Shown one piece after another: positions 9,878-20,035 of a stretch of DNA of 54,157 nucleotides; the stretch's first letter is position 1; each line of letters begins with the position of its first letter. The stretch comes from Seminavis robusta (taxonomy: Eukaryota; Bacillariophyta; Bacillariophyceae; Naviculales; Naviculaceae), in NCBI GenBank assembly GCA_903772945.1, contig CAICTM010000662.1, positions 1-54,157 on the forward strand, read 5' to 3'. Made by a program: the position numbers and the translations under genes. A model generated the notes under the pieces. It had not been told where the DNA came from. It did no database searches and saw nothing but the letters and a program-made list of their open reading frames with translations.

Positions 9878-12800
9878 TCATGTAGATTGTGTAGGGCGAG
9901 AGGTCGCGACCCCCTCCTCACTGTCACTTTGTTCGACTTCGTCCGCGCCCAGTGCACGCAGCCTTCGTTGCACCCAAACCGCTTTCTTTTCAGTCGACAT
10001 CAGATCTGTCTGTGCTCGCTGGAATTGACTCGTTGCAATCACAGGAAGTTTGGCTGTGTCAAGATGCTGCACAGCCTGCACGGTTTGCAAAACCGAGCCA
10101 TATCCAGCCGAGTGGCGTCGTCGACGGCTTCCCGTAGTAAGGCGAGAGACTTCCGTAGAGATACTCATACCGGCGCATGTTCTGTCGTCGCCGTCTACAG
10201 GGCTGAAAGGATCTTTGACTTTCGACAGCTTATCTCCCAAGCTGGGCCCTAACTTTGTTTGGCTCGAAGGGGTCGCTGTTTCTGGCTTGTCTTCAGTCAG
10301 CGGCGCAGATGCACCTAAGAAGTTCTGGAGAGAAGGCAGTGACATGGTAGCCTGCGATAGGCGCTTTTTTCTGGTACGTGGAGTCTCCAAAGGTGCAATT
10401 CCCTTGTTGTTATCGTTGTTGCTGTTACTTGAGCTTGTGTCCTTGCTTTCAAATTCGTTCACAGAAGTATGCCCCTTTTTGCTAAGCCGTGTTTGCGAGA
10501 ACGGAGAAGATGTCCTTGAGACTCGAAAGTCGCTGACAGATAAGCTTCCCGCACTGTTGCGTTTCCTTGGTAATCCCTTCGATCCACGGACTCTGTCTCG
10601 TTCTCTCCGCCTAGTCGTGGTGAATCCCTCTGAGACAGTTTGGGCACTTGACCGTGCGGCAGCAGAAGATGGTTTCGATGACGTCAATGCTTCCCCTAGT
10701 GACATATGTTTAAACGGTCTGCCACGGCGTTTCGATGTTGTCTCTGGTTCCTGTTTGACACTGAAGAGGTCAGTGAAAGACGATGACTTTTTCATGCCTG
10801 ATGGCCTTGCTCCACTGTCTGCGGCAGCCTCCGGTGATGGATTGATTGTTGTTGACAAGTCACGCATGGACTTGGATTTGTGTCGAAGCACTCGAGCCCT
10901 GCGAGGTGCAACTTTGGCAGGAGCCTGTGTCGAGTCGCCCACCGCTGCGCCTGGTGCAGATTTCGTCGTTCGGAGAGCCCTGCCCTTCTCTCGCCGAGTC
11001 GAAGTATGAGAAAACCCTTCTGAGATAGATTGAGCAGATGACCACTCGGCCACTGAAGCCGCCGTCGACGATGACTCCAGGGCCTCCACTAGAGAGAGAC
11101 TGTGGAATGAATCCTTGCTACTAGCCGTTGTGGACAACTGCGTCTCAGGTTCTTGTTTCAAAGTGGAGAGATCGGTGAATGATGACGACCTCTTCACACC
11201 CAGTGTGGGAGTTTCACTGACTGACGATGCCGCCTCTGATGACGATGAATCCATTGTTGTCGATAGGTCCCTCATTGACTTGGATTTGTGGCGTAACACC
11301 CGCGCCCTACGAGGCACTACTTTGGCAGGAGCCTCAATAGCAGTGGGACTGACCGAAGTATCGGGCTGGGCAGCTGGTGTTTCCTGAATGGGGTGCAATC
11401 CGGGTACATCCTCCATCTTTTTGGAAGGTCGACTCTTTCGGACTTTTACTGGTTGGCTGTCGGTGGTGGCCTGCTGGTTGTCATCAGCAGAAAATCGCGT
11501 ACGCGAGGTTCCAGTTTCCGAAACCGACATCATCATGGACCCCACTCGACTCTTTCGACTACGACTACCCGACTTGGAGGATGCCCGCGAACCATCGGAA
11601 TTGGTCTTGCTTACCAGGTTGCGTTCCGACGAATGTTTTCGGTTCAACCGGTGGCGACTGGCGCCTCCTTCGGACACGGACATGGATGCTCTACTTTTCT
11701 TGGTCTTTTTGTCGTTTTCTTTCGTCTCCCCGACGTTGTTGTTGTTTCCCACGTTCTTTGCCGAAGAGTATTTGACCTTCAAACGTAGACGTTTTCCTCC
11801 TTCCGAAACGGACATTGTCGCTGTAGCATTGTGATCCGAAACGGTGAATTCCCGGGTCAAGGAATTATTCAATCTGTTCGAATCGGATACGAGGGCATCC
11901 GAGATGGACGAGAATCGTTTCGGAGATTGCCTCCTGGTGGAAGATCCCCTCTCCGACGCTGACACCATAATGTCGGCAGAAGAAAAGCGTTTGGGAGATT
12001 TTCTCCTGCTGGAAATAGTTCTCTCTGATGACGACATGGCGTCCACTGAAGCTATTCGTTTGGGTGATTGTCTCCTGGTCGAAGCCCTCTTGGCTTGTTG
12101 TTTGCTGCCACTAGTAACGGTATGTCTCCTACTAGGAATTGTCGACGAAGAAGCTGCTTCGGAATAGTCCAATTGGCGCAGTGACATAGACTTGTTTTTC
12201 CGGGACATGCGCTTTTTCTTGGACCCTTCTGTTGTTGTTGGCGAACCCGTGCTGCTTTCTTTGCTACTAAAGTCTCTCATGGACTGTGACATGTTCTTAT
12301 TCGTGCCGGTATTCGACATGCGACTCTTTCTCGTCTTGGGGGGTTCCGGCGAAAACCGTTTCATGGCTTCATCGACATCAATTACAGCAGAAGACTCCTC
12401 GCTGTCTGCCAGAATGGATATCCCCGCACAAAGCTGAGCCAGAGCTGTCTTGGGTGGAGCCGACGTCCTCTTTTTTCCACCTCGTGGAGTCCTAGGTTGC
12501 TTCTTGCTGCTCCCACTAATTTCAGTGCCGGATTTGGCCCGTACCGATGTTCCTGCGACGTCGCCAAGGGTGTCACTGACAGAATGGGATTTACCCTGCC
12601 TTCGTAGCTGGTTCTTTCTACTACCGGTTGTAGACTGCGTTGGTTGTTGTTGAGGTTGTTGCTCTTCTTCTTGTTGCTGTTGTTGTTGCTGCTGTGCTTG
12701 TTGTGGTTGTGGTTCCTCCTGTTTGTCCATTGCGGATAAGACCTGATTGACTTTATGACTGACACTTCGTAGCGACTTGGCCTTTCGGTTCAGAGTGCGT

Positions 12801-13138
12801 CTCTGTTGTTGTTTGGCAGAACCTTTTTTCTTCGTGGTGGGACTGTTGCGCTTGTTGCCTTCAGGCGTTGCAGACATCTCCCCGTTCGTTGCTGGCGAAG
12901 AACTGTCATTTGGCTTCCTCTGAAGGGACAACAACGAGTCTTGCTGTTGGCCCTTTTCTTCTTCCTCGTCATTATCTGTCTTCTCTTGCTTGGCCCACTC
13001 GGTGTTATCCGTGGTATCCCAAAAGTCTTCTGCCGTGGTATCAAAGAAACCGCTGGCGCCAAGACTATCTCCAAACCCTGGCAAATCCCCGTATTCCTCG
13101 AACAGGACACTGCCACCTGTCATTGTCTCGGGTTGCAT
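9878..13138 (-). CDS. Large PGF-FFD family phosphosite-repeat protein (1086 aa)
   Basis: Single exon with ATG at 13138 (alternative ATG five codons in). Residues 18-33 are DLPGFGDSLGASGFFD, the family signature. Next come acidic and Gln-rich parts, including a Gln/Glu/Pro tract at about 145-168. The body is built from short internal repeats: RRQSPKR(F/I) and RRKSPKRFSS units near 11890-12070, three MSVSEGG/MSVSETG units near 11520-11820, and a duplicated block of about 60 residues starting PRRARVLRHKSKSMRDLS (about 606 and 743), each followed by KRSSSFTDL or KKSSSFTDL and KQEPET. The C-terminus has AVWVQRRLRAL (Trp about 1055), matching the W-x-x-RR motif of relatives. No membrane segment or enzyme domain. 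Probably a multiply phosphorylated scaffold (inference). Confidence 0.85.
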   Translation of the reverse strand: MQPETMTGGSVLFEEYGDLPGFGDSLGASGFFDTTAEDFWDTTDNTEWAKQEKTDNDEEEEKGQQQDSLLSLQRKPNDSSSPATNGEMSATPEGNKRNSPTTKKKGSAKQQQRRTLNRKAKSLRSVSHKVNQVLSAMDKQEEPQPQQAQQQQQQQQEEEQQPQQQPTQSTTGSRKNQLRRQGKSHSVSDTLGDVAGTSVRAKSGTEISGSSKKQPRTPRGGKKRTSAPPKTALAQLCAGISILADSEESSAVIDVDEAMKRFSPEPPKTRKSRMSNTGTNKNMSQSMRDFSSKESSTGSPTTTEGSKKKRMSRKNKSMSLRQLDYSEAASSSTIPSRRHTVTSGSKQQAKRASTRRQSPKRIASVDAMSSSERTISSRRKSPKRFSSADIMVSASERGSSTRRQSPKRFSSISDALVSDSNRLNNSLTREFTVSDHNATATMSVSEGGKRLRLKVKYSSAKNVGNNNNVGETKENDKKTKKSRASMSVSEGGASRHRLNRKHSSERNLVSKTNSDGSRASSKSGSRSRKSRVGSMMMSVSETGTSRTRFSADDNQQATTDSQPVKVRKSRPSKKMEDVPGLHPIQETPAAQPDTSVSPTAIEAPAKVVPRRARVLRHKSKSMRDLSTTMDSSSSEAASSVSETPTLGVKRSSSFTDLSTLKQEPETQLSTTASSKDSFHSLSLVEALESSSTAASVAEWSSAQSISEGFSHTSTRREKGRALRTTKSAPGAAVGDSTQAPAKVAPRRARVLRHKSKSMRDLSTTINPSPEAAADSGARPSGMKKSSSFTDLFSVKQEPETTSKRRGRPFKHMSLGEALTSSKPSSAAARSSAQTVSEGFTTTRRRERDRVRGSKGLPRKRNSAGSLSVSDFRVSRTSSPFSQTRLSKKGHTSVNEFESKDTSSSNSNNDNNKGIAPLETPRTRKKRLSQATMSLPSLQNFLGASAPLTEDKPETATPSSQTKLGPSLGDKLSKVKDPFSPVDGDDRTCAGMSISTEVSRLTTGSRRRRHSAGYGSVLQTVQAVQHLDTAKLPVIATSQFQRAQTDLMSTEKKAVWVQRRLRALGADEVEQSDSEEGVATSRPTQST

Positions 13139-16100
13139 CAGTCAAATTAATGGCAGCAGTCGGTTGGAATAAGCTGATCGGAAACAGCGATGCTGTTTGA
13201 TCAATCGAGCGGCTGTATGTTCTGCTGTTGTCCAGCTCCAGATTCTCACCAGAGCTATTCTCATGTGGCGATCCGTGACAGAGCAAAAAGTGCACAGTGG
13301 TGGGACCACCAGTCTATTGTGACTTGACTTTGTGACCTCAATCGAATTTATCAATTTTAAAATAACTACCAGTACTAGTACACCTTACCGTACTCACAGG
13401 CACTCGTACACTCTTACTGTACTGTAATACTGTACCATTACCATACCACTACTAGTACATTTTTAAGGAGTGGCATGAAGAGACAGAAAAGAAGTCACAA
13501 AATCTTGAAGTTATTCTTACTCCTAATTAAATTAGGTTCACCAAATTTAAGAGTGGCGAGTACGTACTTGTACCGGTTACCTGTACGATTGTACGGAATC
13601 AAGTGATCATGACAGTCGATGAATTGATGTCGAACTCGCACCCCCGTAAAACGGGGCTTATTTAAGAAATGCCAATGGCTGTTTTCGGACACACCGATGA
13701 AACTGAGTCTTTAATGGATCCATCACCGGTTAAATAAAAAACGTTCTGAAGCATCTTGCTGTGTGTTCCAAAAAAGCCCCTTGTATGTCCAGTCCTGGAG
13801 TACCAGTCTGGTAAGTACACCGTGACCCGTGACAACCTTAAAAAGACCACAGAGCTGTAAGTGACACCGATACCTCGGGCGAGCTGCTGTTTTGTGGGAG
13901 ATGGCCCACAAAGTTCCAATCTAAAGATATTCTACGTAAATGTAGAATCGAATTTAGATTGCTCATGGCAGATACTCAAGGTCAGTCCACCACTGCTGAT
14001 ACCACCGGTAGGCGAGCAAATTCCTGTGCATGTGCACCTGGTCTGTTAGGCGCTTCATCCATGTGAGGCGAGACTCTTTCATTGTGAATACTAGTTACTC
14101 ACTGACTTATTGTTCTCAGCAGGTGAGTTTGCATAATGAGGGAGTCCATTGCGATAAGTGAGTTCATTTACACCAGGACTATCCAAGCAAGGTCAATTGG
14201 CAGATCAAGGAAGTCAGGGGAATTGAACGGAACTCAGTGTGACCCATCCCTGTTGCTAATTTTAAAATTAATCAATCATCTATAAAAGGGATCATTAGAC
14301 AACACCGTACCTACCCAAGTTGTTACCGATACAGGCTGGAAAGCCATCTGAGAGTTACTAGCTAGCCAGTGACAGAGGACTCCCGTTCAGAGATAACCAG
14401 CAGTGTGGCAGGGGAACACAACGGGATCGTAGACTGAGGACTCTAGTTCTGCCGAGAAAAGAGGAGAGGCTTCCGACGATAGGGTCTTGTTTGGTTTTGG
14501 TGCTCAGCGGCCGCCAAGGCGTACTGGGGGAAGCCTCCACACCGGCGTTGTCATGTCTCACGAGAACGATATTACGACGACGGGACAGAGTTCGACCCAT
14601 TCGGTGTATGTACCAACTGCACCGTTGTCATTTCTGTCATAAGGAAATGCTTCCGCAGTTCGATTCTTTGATAGGAAGAAGGAGAGAAGCCAACGCAAAC
14701 CATGCCCGGAAGTTCATTGACCACCACCCTATGGCCCATTTCAATGCCAAGATCGGCTTTGGCGACGACACGATGGGTTCGAGGAGTCCAGGCAAGTGGC
14801 GAAAGCTAAGGCCGAAAATGTATGGATTACCGCAGAAGAGCTCATTTCAATGTCAACATCGTCCATGACGAAACAATCGACGAACATTGCTTATGATGAC
14901 CATGTTCAATTTTTGCTGTCCCGTCACCTGTAGCAAACGGAGGGGGGATCATTTTCCGCCCACCGGATCTGTTGGTAGAGCGGAGTTGGGTACTTGAGGA
15001 TTGAAGATTCGATTCAGACAAGTAGGTTCAGAATTCAGAGCAGCACAAAATTTGATGAATACCAGTTCCACAAGCTCTGAAGCCTTGCACAGCAAATGCT
15101 GGGTCTTTGTGGGGTCTTCGTAGGGAGCGGCAAAGCCATCAAGCCATCCTCAAGACCACCCGGCAGCCCGGCAGGGAAACAAGAGCTCGAAACAAACAGA
15201 ATTGCGAATTGGCTCCCCAGAACTCGCTCTTCCGGAAGATCTGTCTAATCTCCAACAGCTTCTCCAACCATAATATGCGGAAGAACAATGGCATCAGCTA
15301 AGCTCTATTTCGTTTAATGAGGCCTGCAGTCATCACGGTAAAAGAACAATTCTCTTCTGCCGCCGAGCATGATGAGGATATCAGGCCGGTGCCAGCCGAG
15401 AGTGGGAAGAATGCAGAGGAACCCTGATAGAAGTTCGAGGTCAGGAAGTCAGGAATGAGGAAGGTTTTGCTTTGGGATACAGTATCTTCTTTTCATGGCA
15501 AGATGGCAAGAGAACACGAGAACTCGTGTCGCATGCATGGGTAGTGGGCTTGTCCCGGCGGCCGCTCCGATGGGAGGCAAAACCCGCAAAACTCCCAGTA
15601 CCAGTTTCGAGAAAGGGAGCAGGAGCACAGCAAAATTTTACCGGTATGCACTCGTCAATAGTCAAGAAACCATACAAACTACAAACGACTTAGCACGGTA
15701 CCGGTAGAGGAGTGTCGCTGGCTGTATGCCGTAAGCTGCCGCACTGTGTTAATACCGTTGCATCCGCCTATGCCAACTGCTCTGGCTAAATGTACCGTAG
15801 CTAGATAAAAACATGCATTGTGGAAGAGCAGGAACGGTGGTCAACAAGCTCTCACCACCGAGAACAGCTCCTCTTGATCCTGAGATCCGATACTTAACAA
15901 ACTCCTTTTCATCCAATAGAGCAGTTCGCATAAGTCCTTATTCCGGAAAGCCAAAGATTAGGGATCGATCCACTAGATCATCGGAGGACATCTTTCGCAT
16001 TAATTGCCGCCATCGACAGAAAACGCACAACCGTACCGTGTCATCCGTCACACGTGTACCGAGCAAGCGCGTCGGAGGGGGGAGACAACGGTGGAATTGA

Positions 16101-16795
16101 GATTTCAGTAGAATGAGGTAAAACAGATCATAGTACATCATTTCACAGTAAAATAATAGCCATAACCCTACATTTACCTCTTCTACATACTATAAACGTT
16201 ATTGGACTGTTACAGACAACCAAAATGAGCCTCTTCGGATACTGCATTGCTTACAGATGTTACGGTAGTCGCCATTTCGGAGAAGCCTTCAGAAAATTGC
16301 TTTGCGAGATCTAACTCTTTTTGTGAATGCCACAGAAAGAGGGGAAGAGGAATTTCTCGGAGAGTCTCCAATTCAAGAATTCGAATGACCATCAAAGCTG
16401 ACCTTTATTTCGTTGAAGGCCCCTCAGACTTAAAAGGTAGTCTTAGTATTAGACATGTATAGGGAGTTTGTACAGTTGATCTTGCCAATCATGTGAAAGT
16501 TGGCCATCGAGCTTAACGATCACATATTCGGGAACAGAAGGTTCCCGAATCTGTACGGCTTTTGCTTTTGCTAGCTCGTTTGATTTTGACGATGTCATGT
16601 TCTTCAACTTTTAAAATTAATTAATTAATTGCCAACACACAACACACTCTGAATCAGATCTTGGAGGTTGGAGCCTTGGTGGCCATCAAACTTCTGTATT
16701 GCGCGGTCGAAGATCACACATCAGCATCAGCTACACATCACACAAATAAAAATTGGCCGAAGCACTTTGTACCCTCAGCTTATTACACCACAGCC
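13139..16795. other. Long spacer with no supportable gene
   Basis: Only short or non-ATG frames occur. The best is 14608-14868 (86 codons, beginning MYQLHRCHFCHKEM), which I do not recognise and which lacks context. Palindromes such as GTACTAGTAC (13370-13450) and GGTACCGGTAG (about 15697) occur, and TTAATTAATTAATT lies near 16617. Low-expression or intron-rich genes cannot be excluded. Confidence 0.3.
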
Positions 16796-17614
16796 ATGCT
16801 TCCACCTCTCTCTCGCGAAACATCAAGCACCACCATGGCTTGTTTCACGGGAAGAAAGTGTTTCCCCAACCGATCCAAGTCGACTGGAGGCTTGACCCTG
16901 GCGCTTCGCTTGGTTGTCCAGATGCAGAAGCCCATGATGAGAAGTCGATCAATGCCTGCGCTCCTTTGCAAGTCACAACAGCACTGTCAGGAGCAGGTTA
17001 AGCCCCGGAATTCGTTAACATCGATAGTTCCTGTGGTTAATACTGCTTCTATTCCTCCTCCCTTGTGCCGTTGGTCGTCTGCTCCTCCCAGCGATCAAAT
17101 GATCAACAACAGCAGCAGCCACAGCACTGACAGCACAGAGCAGATGATCAGACGGAGAAGAAGCCTCATGGCACCTCCCACCAAGCCTCTTCGATACATG
17201 ATGAACATGGCTACCATCAAGTCGCTGCCCCCTCGTCTCCCCAATAGAAAAAGCGGCAAAGGTGCCGAACTGCGCTCGGCTCTGCCACCCCGGGTCCCTC
17301 AACGAAAACCTGGAGAAGCCACCATTGAAGCCAAGGCCCTACCACCGTTCATGCCTCGAAGATGCCCCATGGATGATTCTTGTGATAATCTAAGCTTGGT
17401 CAGCACTCTCACCATGGGCAGTGCTGCTGCTCACATAGACGAAGATGATACAAGCGACGGCGAGTCGTCTCTTTCAGATCTGTTGCCCATTTGCTTCGGC
17501 AGTCTCACATCATCATCAGAAAACCCTACCAGTGTTCGACACAACCTGCGAGAGGTGCTCGGACATGTGCTGGACAATCTGGATGATTCCCTCTGCGACG
17601 GAGACTTGTATTAG
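16796..17614 (+). CDS. RW-family disordered protein with PPRxPxRK repeats (272 aa)
   Basis: First in-frame ATG is 16796; a second at 16835 has a better CACCATGG context, so the true start may be 13 codons later. The sequence has early RSKS and MRSRSMPALLC sites, then PLCRWSSAPPSD, a motif matching CRWSSVPD in the gene at 51042-51869. IRRRRSLMAPP follows, then three repeats at about 20-residue spacing: LPPRLPNRKSG, LPPRVPQRKPG and LPPFMPRRCP. The C-terminal 80 residues are acidic and Ser-rich (DEDDTSDGESSLSDLL) and end in a possible helix (LREVLGHVLDNLDD). The PPRxPxRK repeats recur in the next gene downstream on the same strand, so the two look like diverged tandem duplicates. Proline-rich repeats could bind SH3- or WW-like partners; this is inference. 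Confidence 0.75.
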   Translation: MLPPLSRETSSTTMACFTGRKCFPNRSKSTGGLTLALRLVVQMQKPMMRSRSMPALLCKSQQHCQEQVKPRNSLTSIVPVVNTASIPPPLCRWSSAPPSDQMINNSSSHSTDSTEQMIRRRRSLMAPPTKPLRYMMNMATIKSLPPRLPNRKSGKGAELRSALPPRVPQRKPGEATIEAKALPPFMPRRCPMDDSCDNLSLVSTLTMGSAAAHIDEDDTSDGESSLSDLLPICFGSLTSSSENPTSVRHNLREVLGHVLDNLDDSLCDGDLY

Positions 17615-19384
17615 TCAAACGGGCGGCGGTCCAAACAAACCAAAAGGGGGAGCAGAGCTACAAGCTCACTACTTGACTACTTACTTTATTGCACTTTTAT
17701 TTTAAAACAACTCTACTATAGACGAATTTTCATACCATACCAAAGGAACGTTGCTGCTAGCTAGACTAGTGTACTGGATTAGCATTTCGTCAGCAACGAG
17801 CTCCTGAAAAACATTCCTTTGGAGTCCTGTCGGGGACAGCATCAGGCCGCTCTAGCTAGCTAGTGTTTATGCTTGGAAACACTGCTGCCACAGGTATCTT
17901 CCTAAAGAGATGGGACTACGAGACTTCAACAAACAACTGTTTCGTCGTCAAATAGCAATCAAGTCTATCGCATACATAGTCCGTATCTTCAAGGCAAGCA
18001 AAGCATCGGCAGGCACTCTGTACTGATTACCAGCAGAGCAGACCATCCGATACGAGAAACACTGTCGTTGGAATGTTGAGTAAGTGCCGCAGCAAGTGGC
18101 TAGCTAGTCTAGTTCCCTTCGACTGGCTACTAGCTAGGTACGCTGTACCGTACTATACCGTTGTGCTATCGATACTTCCGTAAGTCAAGCCATCCGTCAG
18201 TGACAGAGCGTTGGCTACCGGTACTATGTAGCTACATGCCTACAACAATGTACCGGTATGTAGTAGACGGCTAGATAGTGAAATAATAGTACAGTAGTGG
18301 CCAGCTAGTTGGCCATCATGGGGGGACCTTCTCTGCGACGCTCAAAGGAAAAGGAGAGAAAGCTGAGCTGATACCGGTACCACCCAAGCTCTAGCTAGTC
18401 TACATCGTACGGTAGTAGCTAGACTAGACGTCTAGTCCTAAAATTTTAGTCAAATCATTCCAGCGACTGAATGATGAATGAGAATCGAATCGAATCGAAT
18501 CGAATCGAATCGAATCGAAGAATCCTTCTGTAAAACTGTAAAATTTGACAAACAGTGTTCCCAAAAAGTATCTTAAATCTATAGATTTCCTTTGGTCTTA
18601 CAGGTTAGTACGGTACTAAAACAAGTGAACAGTACAAATAATGAGACATGACTGGAAAGGACTCTGTGAAAGTCATTGATGACCAATTCATTGACCAGTG
18701 TGATAAAGAGCATTCCCCTGAATATCTCTTACGATTGAGGGCAATTATGGTTTCTCCCCAAAGGAAGTAGCGTACCTTTCAGAATTAATAACAATTTTTC
18801 TACGGAGAACGGCTGAAAAAGAACAGGTATACGAACTACTAGCTAGTATTAATAGTAGAGATCTAGTAGAAAGCAAATCTTGTAAGTACTAAGTAGCAGC
18901 TATCTTGTCTGGGATCTTGGACATTATTTGTTTGGCGAAAAGAAAACCAACTAATTTAAACGTTTTAAAATAGTAAAATATCAAATTGTATGCAGAAAAC
19001 TCATATATCTGAACGAAAACAGTCAATTTCTCTCTTCAAACAAAGGCAAATTGAGTTAATGCCCCCAAAGCAACAAGGGGGTTCGTCCAAGTTGAAGGCA
19101 CACCGGAGAATGACTTCCCCTGAACGGGGAGAATGACCGACCCCCGTCCGCAGTCCGCAGGCACTGATTGATCAAAGTACATGTAATAACCATCAACAAG
19201 GATTCGGTTCGCTGTGGGCTCTTGCGGTGCAGGTCAGGGTCCGATCCAACCAACTCTGCCGCAAAAGCTCGAGTGATTGACAACAAACCCACACAACACG
19301 AAGCATCAATATTCTCCAGATAGATGTATATCGAGCACGAGATAGTTGTTAGAAAGTGAATTCAATCTCAAAGCTAAGCGCAAC
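17615..19384. other. Spacer between the two tandem paralogues, palindrome-rich
   Basis: No gene seen. It carries many CTAGCTAG and TACCGGTA palindromes between 17755 and 18425, a pentanucleotide microsatellite, and AT-rich sequence from 18900 to 19010. Confidence 0.4.
18482..18519 (+). repeat. (GAATC)n pentanucleotide microsatellite
   Basis: About seven head-to-tail copies of GAATC/AATCG. A simple sequence repeat likely to vary in length between strains. Confidence 0.95.
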
Positions 19385-20035
19385 ATGGTAGACCTGGACC
19401 GCATGCAGACGCATTTTACTGCGTTGTTGATTGACGCCGAAAAGAACAATCATTCGTCTTTCACATCGTTCACCCTGGTGGCCGACAATCCAGTTGCCCC
19501 CAAACAAGTCAAGTCAGCAAAGGCCACACAAGGTCTCCCTCGACGATCCAAATCTGTTGGAAGTGATGCCATTGTGGTTCCTCGCTTTTCCAGGCGCCGC
19601 AACACCACCACCACCACCACCAACACCAACACGGCAAGCAACAGTAGCAGCCACAGCAGACCTAGGCCCACCAAGAAGGTCCCCAGACGATGTCGATCAG
19701 CGCCTTGTCAGATCCTCAAACGCGACACAACAAGCCCGATTGACCCCGCAGATTGCCCCCGTTGGAACAACGATACTTCTTGTGGCTGTGCCCCAAACTT
19801 TCACATCAAGTGTTCCAAACCTGGGTCCAAGGCTCCTCCACGGGTACCTCGCAGATCTTCGGATGACGATCTGTGGCCAATGGTGGTTAAGATCAATAAT
19901 AAGTCAAGCCATCCTCCGAGGCGACCACGACGCAAGCGGGGAGACGCCTTGGTGGAACCAAACGCCATGCCTCCCAGATTCCCCTCGCGAAAGCCGGATC
20001 TCGAAGTGGATGTCTATGGAAGCATTGCAGCATGA
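19385..20035 (+). CDS. RW-family disordered protein, tandem paralogue (216 aa)
   Basis: The first in-frame ATG is at 19385 (MVDLDRMQTHFTALL). The protein runs through LPRRSKSVGSD, a Thr/Asn low-complexity tract (NTTTTTTNTN), VPRRCRSAPCQIL, CPRWNNDTSC and three repeats: PPRVPRRSSDDD, PPRRPRRKRGDA and MPPRFPSRKPD. The last repeat and the preceding Asp-Ala-Leu-Val linker resemble the repeats of the gene at 16796-17614, which is 1.77 kb upstream on the same strand; RWN corresponds to its RWS motif. No signal peptide, membrane segment or enzyme domain. The sequence is rich in Arg-Arg-x-Ser sites, typical targets of basophilic kinases (known rule); the biological role is not known. Confidence 0.75.
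   Translation: MVDLDRMQTHFTALLIDAEKNNHSSFTSFTLVADNPVAPKQVKSAKATQGLPRRSKSVGSDAIVVPRFSRRRNTTTTTTNTNTASNSSSHSRPRPTKKVPRRCRSAPCQILKRDTTSPIDPADCPRWNNDTSCGCAPNFHIKCSKPGSKAPPRVPRRSSDDDLWPMVVKINNKSSHPPRRPRRKRGDALVEPNAMPPRFPSRKPDLEVDVYGSIAA

Noticed and set aside
10050..11009. Plus-strand frame of 319 codons opposite the 1086-residue gene
   Set aside because: The antisense frame follows the codon bias of the Ser/Arg-rich gene below it. The minus-strand gene has ATG, family motifs and internal repeats; this one has none.
8519..13138. Silaffin or silica-deposition proteins
   Set aside because: Ser/Lys/Arg-rich, but no signal peptide and no KxxK-type cluster; secretory routing is required for silaffins.
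9878..13138. SR splicing factor
   Set aside because: Arg-Ser sites are RRxS/KSxS type rather than RS dipeptide runs, and no RNA-recognition motif is present.
14640..14670. tRNA-like B box (GTTCGATTC)
   Set aside because: No A box or foldable acceptor stem at the expected distance upstream.
14608..14868. 86-codon frame beginning MYQLHRCHFCHKEM
   Set aside because: A single C-x2-C pair and no recognisable family; adjacent frames contain equally plausible scraps, so not called.
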